Part shown: positions 1 to 4,834 of the stretch, one piece after another
How the letters are laid out: each line of letters begins with the position of its first letter
How positions within the stretch are numbered: position 1 is the first letter of the stretch
NCBI GenBank assembly: GCA_035656335.1
Contig: DASRSS010000204.1
Location: 1-5,979 of the forward strand
Source of the DNA: DASRSS01 sp035656335
GTDB taxonomy: Bacteria; Actinomycetota; Actinomycetes; Mycobacteriales; Jatrophihabitantaceae
Direction of reading: 5' to 3'
DNA: 5,979 nt
Made by a program: the position numbers and the translations under genes
Notes under the pieces: model-generated
Database searches by the model: none
Told to the model about the DNA's origin: nothing
Seen by the model: the letters and a program-made list of their open reading frames with translations, nothing else

Positions 1-2
1 TG

Positions 3-332
3 GCGATCGGCAAGAAGGGCGAGGTGTTCCGCTCGGTATCCGACCCGCAGGAGTACACGGCCGCGAACTGCCCGCGGTACCCGGGCGCGAGCTCGCCCAG
101 CTGCACCGCGTCGACCGACACCCGTCCGTCCGACGCGGGCGCGTCCGTGCTGACCTCGGGCGACAGCGCCGGATACGGCGGGACGGCGTCGTCCGTCGGC
201 AGCCCGCGCGAGGTGCGCGCGGTGCGCGGCGCGGCCAGCGCGATCACCGGCGTGCCCGCGGCCAAGATCCCCGCGGCGGTCGACCTCGTGCTCGGCCCGC
301 TGCTGCGTGGCACCCCGACGGTGATCATGTGA
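3..332 (+). CDS. mceA: MceA-type MCE-family subunit, C-terminal tail only (partial at 5' end)
   Basis: This is the last 109 residues of an MCE-family protein whose start, membrane anchor, MCE domain and helical region lie left of the window. The frame is open from base 3 and stops at TGA 330-332. The visible part begins AIGKKGEVFRSV and carries a cysteine pair (codons at 69-71 and 102-104, C-x10-C) in an 'NCPRYPG...C' setting, which I recognise from MceA C-termini. A flexible Ser/Thr/Gly/Ala stretch follows, then an end segment (AAVDLVLGPLLRG) like the close of MceA proteins. Its place directly before five further mce genes in B-F order supports the A assignment. In the family, MceA is one of six chains of the periplasmic lipid-transfer tube. 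The stop overlaps the GTG start of the next gene by 4 bases, so the two are probably translationally coupled. A GTG at 24 is only an internal valine codon. Which mce paralogue cluster (mce1-mce4 type) this is cannot be told. Confidence 0.88.
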   Translation, partial: AIGKKGEVFRSVSDPQEYTAANCPRYPGASSPSCTASTDTRPSDAGASVLTSGDSAGYGGTASSVGSPREVRAVRGAASAITGVPAAKIPAAVDLVLGPLLRGTPTVIM

Positions 333-1483
333 AGCGGTCCCTCGTCGTCAAGCTCGCGATCTTCGTCGCGGTCGCCGTCACCCTCGGCGTGATGGAGGTC
401 AACACGCTGACCGAGCCGCACGTCGGCACCGCGCACCGCTACCACGCGATCTTCGGCGGCACCGACGGTGTCTCGGGCCTGCAGGTGGGTGACAGCGTGC
501 GGGCCGCGGGCGTCCCGGTGGGCAAGGTGGTCAGCGAGAAGCTGGTCGACGCCTCGCACGTCGACGTCACGTTCACCGCGAACGAGAACCAGCAGCTGAC
601 CAGCCACACCTGGGCGGTCGTCCGCTACGCCAACCTGCTCGGCCAGCGCTTCCTCGCGCTGACCCAGAGCGCTGCGGGCGGGACGCCGCTGGCGCACGGC
701 GCGACGATCCCGCAGAACCGCACGCAGCCTGCGCTCAGCCTGACCGCGCTGTTCAACGGTTTCCGCCCGCTGTTCAACGGACTGTCCCCGCAGCAGGTCA
801 ACGAGCTGTCGACCGAGATCGTCGGCGTGCTGCAGGGACAGGGGGCCGGCATCGACGACCTGATCAAGCGGACCGCGGACCTCACCGCGAACCTCGCGCA
901 GCGCGACGACACGTTCAACCGCGTCGTCGACAGCCTCAGCTCGCTGCTGGACACCGTCGCGCAGCACGACGACGCGCTGGCGGCGACCGTGACCTCGCTG
1001 CACCGGCTGACCGGCGTGCTGCATGCGGACGGCCCCGGCATCCTCGACTCACTCGACTCCGTCGACTCGCTGATCGGAACGGTGGCCGGGCTGTTCGGCA
1101 AGCTCGAGGACCACAACCTGCCCGGCGACATCGCGGACCTGAACTCGTACACCGGCACGCTCGCGTCGAACACGGACGCGCTCAACCGGCTCGTGAACGG
1201 GTTCGTGACCGCGTTCGGGGACTTCTCGCGGATCAGCCAGAACGGCAACTGGACGAACGTCTACCCCTGCCAGGTGTCCACGGTCACGTACGGCTCGACG
1301 CGCATCAGCATGGCCGACGGGCTGGCCGCGCTCACCGACTTCCTCGGCCCGTCGCTCGGCGGCCTGCTGAACAGCCTGGGCCTGGGCACGTCGTCGCTCG
1401 CCGCGCTCGCCCTGCCGCTGCCGTTCAAGTTCCCGAACGGCCGCGCGGGCACGTCCACGCAGCAGACCGGAGTCTGTCGATGA
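329..1483 (+). CDS. mceB: MceB-type MCE-family lipid-transport subunit
   Basis: A 384-residue protein of normal family length. It starts at GTG 329 in a GTGA overlap with the upstream stop; an ATG at 327-329 belongs to the upstream frame. A short basic N-terminus (MKRS) leads into one membrane segment at about residues 5-27. The MCE domain spans about 37-113, with the signature Tyr-x-Ala-x-Phe...Asp-Gly-Val...Gly-Asp-Ser-Val...Gly-Val-Pro-Val-Gly at 38-65. Residues about 140-300 are helical and Leu-rich, with repeat units starting at 168, 189, 210 and 231 (spacing 21). A conserved-looking 'GNWTNVYPC' motif follows, with Cys314. Residues 331-366 are a hydrophobic Leu/Gly/Ser tail, and Cys383 is penultimate. 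The family role is as one wall of the heterohexameric tube carrying lipids to the YrbE permeases, anchored in the plasma membrane and exposed outside it. The letter B rests on gene order and the NGxW...C motif. The substrate is unknown. Confidence 0.93.
   Translation: MKRSLVVKLAIFVAVAVTLGVMEVNTLTEPHVGTAHRYHAIFGGTDGVSGLQVGDSVRAAGVPVGKVVSEKLVDASHVDVTFTANENQQLTSHTWAVVRYANLLGQRFLALTQSAAGGTPLAHGATIPQNRTQPALSLTALFNGFRPLFNGLSPQQVNELSTEIVGVLQGQGAGIDDLIKRTADLTANLAQRDDTFNRVVDSLSSLLDTVAQHDDALAATVTSLHRLTGVLHADGPGILDSLDSVDSLIGTVAGLFGKLEDHNLPGDIADLNSYTGTLASNTDALNRLVNGFVTAFGDFSRISQNGNWTNVYPCQVSTVTYGSTRISMADGLAALTDFLGPSLGGLLNSLGLGTSSLAALALPLPFKFPNGRAGTSTQQTGVCR
1469..1472 (+). promoter_or_regulatory. Shine-Dalgarno GGAG for mceC
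   Basis: GGAG lies 7 bases before the ATG at 1480, inside the end of mceB. It is the clearest ribosome-binding site in the window and supports the ATGA-overlap start. Independent initiation at mceC, in addition to re-initiation by ribosomes finishing mceB, is therefore plausible. Confidence 0.55.
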
Positions 1484-1548
1484 CCATCCCACGAAGTTCT
1501 CTCGCAAAGAACACTCGACAACGTCGCGGGGGCCCCGGATCGAGACTC
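1469..1548 (+). other. AT-richer, codon-aberrant strip across the mceB/mceC junction
   Basis: Counted by eye, bases 1471-1520 are 25/50 G+C, against about 70% for the window. Of mceC codons 2-25, 11 end in A or T (CCA, CGA, AGT, TCT, GCA, ACT, CGA, CAA, CGT, GGA, AGA), while such codons are scarce elsewhere. The last codons of mceB share the trait (GGA, TGT, CGA). The strip contains the mceC ribosome-binding site and encodes a basic extension before the MceC membrane helix. The patch is directly visible. Its cause (selection for open mRNA at the start, a recent sequence change, or an embedded signal) is not known. Confidence 0.6.
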
Positions 1549-2565
1549 CCCGAGCTGAAGCCGCTGCGCGAGCGCAACCAGTTGCTGGTGGCGCTCGTCG
1601 GCACCGTGCTGGTCGCCGCGGTCGTGCTGGCGTCGCTGAACCTCGACAAGCTCCCGTTCGTGCACCGCACGGTGACGTATCACGCGCAGTTCGCCAACGC
1701 GGACGGACTGCGCCCGGGTGACGACGTCCGGGTCGAGGGCATCAGCGTCGGCAAGGTGAACGCGGTCAAGGTCGAGGGCTCGCACGTGCGCGTCGACTTC
1801 ACCGTGCGCTCCGGACTGCACCTGGGCGGCGCGAGCTCCGCGAGCATCGAGGTGGCCACGGTGCTCGGCGACCTGTTCATGCAGGTGGTGTCCGGCGGCC
1901 CGGGCACGCTGCCGTCCGGCGGGACGATCCCGGTCAGCCGGACCACCGTCCCGTACACGTTGCTCGACGCGTTCGACCAGGTTGGCGAGTTCGGCGACCA
2001 GACCGACCTGCCCGCGCTGCGCACCTCGCTCAGGACGGTCGCCGCGACCCTGCAGGGCATCGCACCGGACGACGCCCGCGCCGCGCTCAACGGACTGGCG
2101 GACGTGTCCCAGACGCTCGCCGGCAAGCAGCAGCAGATCAGCCGCATCCTCACCGCGGCGGCGAGCATCACCGACACGCTGAACAACAACTCTGCCGCGC
2201 TGGTGCAGGTACTCGGCCAGAGCAACGAGTTCCTCGCCCTGCTGCGCCGGCGCCAGCAGGTGATCGACAGCCTGCTGCGACACACCGTGCAACTCGGCCG
2301 CCAGCTGCGCGAGCTGATCGACCGCAACGGCGCGCAGCTGCAGCCGCTGCTGAGCAACCTGGACAAGGTCGGCCAGGTGCTCGCCGCGGACAAGCAGCAG
2401 CTGCAGCAGGCCGTCGTCAACCTCGGCAGCTTCTCGGTCAACATCGCGAACGCGACGGGCTCCGGGCCGTGGCTGGACCTGCTGTCGCCGGTCGCCGTCA
2501 CGCCGGACAACGTGATCGTCGGCTGCGGCCCGCAACCGGACTCGAAGTCGGGGCCGTGCCAATGA
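1480..2565 (+). CDS. mceC: MceC-type MCE-family lipid-transport subunit
   Basis: A 361-residue protein starting at ATG 1480, in an ATGA overlap with mceB and 7 bases after GGAG. Residues 1-34 are basic and presumably cytosolic, ending in 'PLRERN', a motif familiar just before the MceC membrane helix. The membrane segment is about 35-53, followed by 'NLDKLPF'. The MCE domain is about 67-138 (Tyr67, Phe71, Ala-Asp-Gly-Leu 74-77, Gly-Asp 80-81, Gly-Ile-Ser-Val-Gly 87-91). A long helical region carries repeat units starting at residues 213, 234, 255, 280 and 301. The 'ANATGSGPWLDLL' segment after it is typical of MceC. The end is a C-x10-C pair (Cys349, Cys360), with Cys360 penultimate. It is one of six non-identical chains forming the ring and helical tunnel of the Mce lipid importer. 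The first 25 or so codons are unlike the rest of the operon in base use. The assignment as C rests on order and motifs. Confidence 0.93.
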   Translation: MTIPRSSLAKNTRQRRGGPGSRLPELKPLRERNQLLVALVGTVLVAAVVLASLNLDKLPFVHRTVTYHAQFANADGLRPGDDVRVEGISVGKVNAVKVEGSHVRVDFTVRSGLHLGGASSASIEVATVLGDLFMQVVSGGPGTLPSGGTIPVSRTTVPYTLLDAFDQVGEFGDQTDLPALRTSLRTVAATLQGIAPDDARAALNGLADVSQTLAGKQQQISRILTAAASITDTLNNNSAALVQVLGQSNEFLALLRRRQQVIDSLLRHTVQLGRQLRELIDRNGAQLQPLLSNLDKVGQVLAADKQQLQQAVVNLGSFSVNIANATGSGPWLDLLSPVAVTPDNVIVGCGPQPDSKSGPCQ

Positions 2566-3779
2566 CACGCGCGGCCGCCTTCCTGAACCGCCGCGTGCTC
2601 GCGGCGGCGCTGATCCTCGCGCTGCTCGTCGCCGCGTCGGTATCGGTCGCGATCATGCTGCTCGGCGGGCCGGGCTCGTACACGGTCACCGCGCGGTTCG
2701 TGCAGGCACCGGGGCTGTACGCGCACAACCGCGTGGACATCCTCGGCGTACCCACCGGAACCGTCCGCTCGGTGACACCGAAGCAGGGCTACGTCGAGGT
2801 CGTGCTGTCGATCCCGGACGACGTCCGGTTGCCGGCCGGCGTGAAGGCCGTGCTGGTCAACCCGAACCCGGTCAGCGACCGGACGATCGAGCTCGCGCCC
2901 GCGTACACCGGCGGCGCGACGCTCGCGCACGGCAGCACGATCCCGCTGTCGCGCACCGCCGTCCCGCTCGAACTCGACCAGGTGTACTCGAGCGTCGACA
3001 ACCTCGCCAAGGCGCTCGGACCCGGCGGCGCCAACTCCGGTGGCGCGCTGTCGGCCGCGCTGCACGCGCTGGCGCAGCTCGCGGACGGCAACGGGCAGAG
3101 CGTCCACCAAGCCATCGACACCATCGCCGCCGCGCTGCCCGCGCTCACGAAGCATCCCGACCAGCTGAAGGACCTGATCAACGGCATCGACCGGCTGACC
3201 AGCACGCTCGCCTCGCACAACGACACCATCAACGCGCTCTACGGCAACCTGAGCCGAGCCACCAGCGAGCTCGCCGCCGAGCGGACGACGCTCGCCAGCG
3301 CGGTGAGCAACCTGCAGAGCGGGCTGGCCGAGGTCGCCGACTTCCTGCGCACGAACCAGGGACGGATCGGCTCGACGGTCAAGAACCTGACCACGACCGT
3401 GTCCGCAGTCATGCAGGAGCAGAACTACCTGATCAAGACGTTCGACACCGCGGCGCTCGGCTTCCAGAACTTCAACAACGCCGTCGACCCGGACGTGCCG
3501 TGCGTCGACAAGTCGGGGACCTGTCCCGCGCTGTTCGGCCGGCTCGACCTCACCAAGGACGCGGCGGAAATCGTCAAGCGCTACTGCGGAAACAGCATCG
3601 TCTACAGCATGTTGCCGATCATGGCGTACTCGGCGGGCCTCGAGAAGGGCGACCCGCTCGACACCCTGTGCGGCGCGGAGATCGGCCTGCTGCAGAACCA
3701 GCCGGGAGCGCCGCAGGCACCGCAGTCGCCGGACCTCGACCTCGGCCACTTCCTGCCGGCCGCGCGGGGGACGCGATGA
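2562..3779 (+). CDS. mceD: MceD-type MCE-family lipid-transport subunit
   Basis: A 405-residue protein. I chose ATG 2562 because it forms the same ATGA overlap as its neighbours and leads at once into a normal anchor (MTRAAAFLNRR, then a membrane helix at about 12-34). A longer in-frame reading from 2469 would add residues lying wholly inside mceC. The MCE domain is about 40-113, with the MceD-like signature Phe46...Ala-Pro-Gly-Leu-Tyr 49-53, then Asp-Ile-Leu-Gly-Val 59-63 and Gly66. Helical repeat units begin at residues 195, 216, 237, 262 and 283. The following 'NYLIKTFDTAALGFQ' and 'NNAVDP' stretches fit MceD. The tail holds four cysteines (314, 321, 342, 370), more than any other subunit here, and ends Pro-rich. 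A G-run at 2550-2553 is a weak ribosome-binding site, so coupling to mceC translation is likely. The role is as a chain of the periplasm-spanning lipid tube. Confidence 0.92.
   Translation: MTRAAAFLNRRVLAAALILALLVAASVSVAIMLLGGPGSYTVTARFVQAPGLYAHNRVDILGVPTGTVRSVTPKQGYVEVVLSIPDDVRLPAGVKAVLVNPNPVSDRTIELAPAYTGGATLAHGSTIPLSRTAVPLELDQVYSSVDNLAKALGPGGANSGGALSAALHALAQLADGNGQSVHQAIDTIAAALPALTKHPDQLKDLINGIDRLTSTLASHNDTINALYGNLSRATSELAAERTTLASAVSNLQSGLAEVADFLRTNQGRIGSTVKNLTTTVSAVMQEQNYLIKTFDTAALGFQNFNNAVDPDVPCVDKSGTCPALFGRLDLTKDAAEIVKRYCGNSIVYSMLPIMAYSAGLEKGDPLDTLCGAEIGLLQNQPGAPQAPQSPDLDLGHFLPAARGTR
3766..3771 (+). promoter_or_regulatory. G-rich putative ribosome-binding site for mceE
   Basis: GGGGGA lies 4 bases before ATG 3776, within the end of mceD. 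The spacing is short and the match to AGGAGG is imperfect, so coupling through the ATGA overlap probably matters more. Confidence 0.35.
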
Positions 3780-4834
3780 GGCGCCGTCACGCGGCGCTCG
3801 CCGCCGTCCTCCTCGCGACCGCGCCGCTCGCTGCCGGTTGCGGCTTCAGCCTCAACCAGCTGCCGTCCACCGGTGGCGTCTCCGGCCCGACGTACCGGCT
3901 CACCGCGCATTTCGACGACGTCTCGGACCTGACCGTCGGCGCGAAGGTCAAGCTGCAAGGCGTCGTGATCGGGCAGGTCGAGGCGATCACGACCAAGAAC
4001 TACGACGCGGCCGTCGCGATCGACGTGTCCCGCAAGTTCACCCTGCCGGCCGACTCGACGTTCGAGATCCGGTTCACCACACCGCTCGGCGAGGACTACG
4101 TCGCGGTCACCGCGCTGAAAGATTCGTCCGGCCCGCCGCTCGGCGACGGTGACTCGGTGAGCGCCCAGCACACCACCGAGGCGCCGACCATCGAGGACAC
4201 CTTCGCGGCGCTGTCCCTGCTGCTCAACGGCGGCGGCCTGGACAAGCTGCAGGTGATCGTCCGCGAGCTCAGCACCGCGCTGGACGGGCACGTCGGCGCG
4301 GCCCGCGACACATTGACCCGGCTACAGCAGGTGATCGGTGACCTCGACGCGCATAAGGGCGACATCGATCACCTGCTCACCGCGATGGACCGGCTGTCCG
4401 CCCAGCTCGACCAGCACAGCGGGCTGATCACCACCGCGCTCGAGCAGTTCCCGCAGACGATCGACCTGCTCGCGCAGGACACCGGCCGCATCCGCACGTT
4501 GCTCGGCAAGGTCGGCGAGCTCGGCGGCACCGTCAAGGGCCTGCTCGCGCGCGGGCAGCAGGCGTTGCTCAGCGACCTCGACGGACTGCGCCCGACGCTG
4601 GACGCGCTGGCGGCCAGCCGCGACTCGCTGATCCCGACGTTCAACTCGCTGATCAAGTTCGGCAACCTGTTCGACCGGGCCACTCCCGGCGACTACCTGA
4701 ACCTGTTCATCACCGTCCAGGTGCCGTTCGCGATGCCGCCGCAGCACCCGAAGCAACCGGGAGCCACGGTCGCCGCGCCGGCCACGTCGCCGTCGGACGC
4801 GATCGCCAGCCTGCTCACCGGGGGGCTGCGATGA
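3776..4834 (+). CDS. mceE: MceE-type MCE-family lipoprotein (LprK/LprN-like) of the lipid importer
   Basis: A 352-residue protein starting at ATG 3776 in an ATGA overlap. The N-terminus is a lipoprotein signal peptide: basic MRRRH, hydrophobic core at about 6-19, and lipobox Leu-Ala-Ala-Gly-Cys with Cys22 as the predicted lipidated residue. The other subunits visible from their start have a transmembrane anchor instead. Cys22 is the only cysteine in the protein. The MCE domain is about 40-112 (Tyr40, Phe46, Asp-Val-Ser-Asp-Leu 48-52, Gly-Ala 55-56, Gly-Val-Val-Ile-Gly 62-66, Gly-Glu-Asp-Tyr-Val 105-109). Helical repeat units begin at residues 190, 211, 232, 257 and 278. 'PGDYLNLF' near 300-310 is familiar from MceE, followed by a Pro/Ala-rich tail without cysteines. 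In mycobacterial clusters this position is LprK, LprL, LprM or LprN. The family role is as the lipid-anchored chain of the Mce hexamer at the outer face of the plasma membrane. Lipidation is inferred from the motif. Confidence 0.93.
   Translation: MRRRHAALAAVLLATAPLAAGCGFSLNQLPSTGGVSGPTYRLTAHFDDVSDLTVGAKVKLQGVVIGQVEAITTKNYDAAVAIDVSRKFTLPADSTFEIRFTTPLGEDYVAVTALKDSSGPPLGDGDSVSAQHTTEAPTIEDTFAALSLLLNGGGLDKLQVIVRELSTALDGHVGAARDTLTRLQQVIGDLDAHKGDIDHLLTAMDRLSAQLDQHSGLITTALEQFPQTIDLLAQDTGRIRTLLGKVGELGGTVKGLLARGQQALLSDLDGLRPTLDALAASRDSLIPTFNSLIKFGNLFDRATPGDYLNLFITVQVPFAMPPQHPKQPGATVAAPATSPSDAIASLLTGGLR
4820..4825 (+). promoter_or_regulatory. G-run, putative ribosome-binding site for mceF
   Basis: Six consecutive G bases lie 5 bases before ATG 4831, inside the last codons of mceE. 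They could pair with the 3' end of 16S rRNA but are not a canonical GGAGG; the evidence is position and composition only. Confidence 0.3.

Noticed and set aside
24..332. A separate small gene starting at GTG 24
   Set aside because: The frame is open further upstream to the window edge and the residues before it continue the MceA tail, so GTG 24 is an internal valine codon.
1516..1553. Possible hairpin at the start of mceC (short inverted repeat cgac-aac-gtcg, the palindrome ggggcccc, and a nearby cccc run)
   Set aside because: The stems are only 4-5 base pairs and such runs are expected at this GC content. No U-tract or known regulatory fold is evident, so it is not listed as a terminator or riboswitch.
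2469..2561. Longer N-terminus for MceD, and likewise for MceE from 3500
   Set aside because: The added residues overlap the upstream gene, do not look like a signal or anchor, and would bury the real membrane helix or lipobox. The ATGA-overlap starts at 2562 and 3776 give normal proteins.
1680..3749. A 689-codon open frame on the minus strand antisense to mceC and mceD, and a 435-codon one at 1261-2568
   Set aside because: They are products of high GC and strong third-position bias. Their translations are dominated by Arg, Val, Ala, Glu and Gln without recognisable domains, and they cross the borders of well-supported genes on the other strand.
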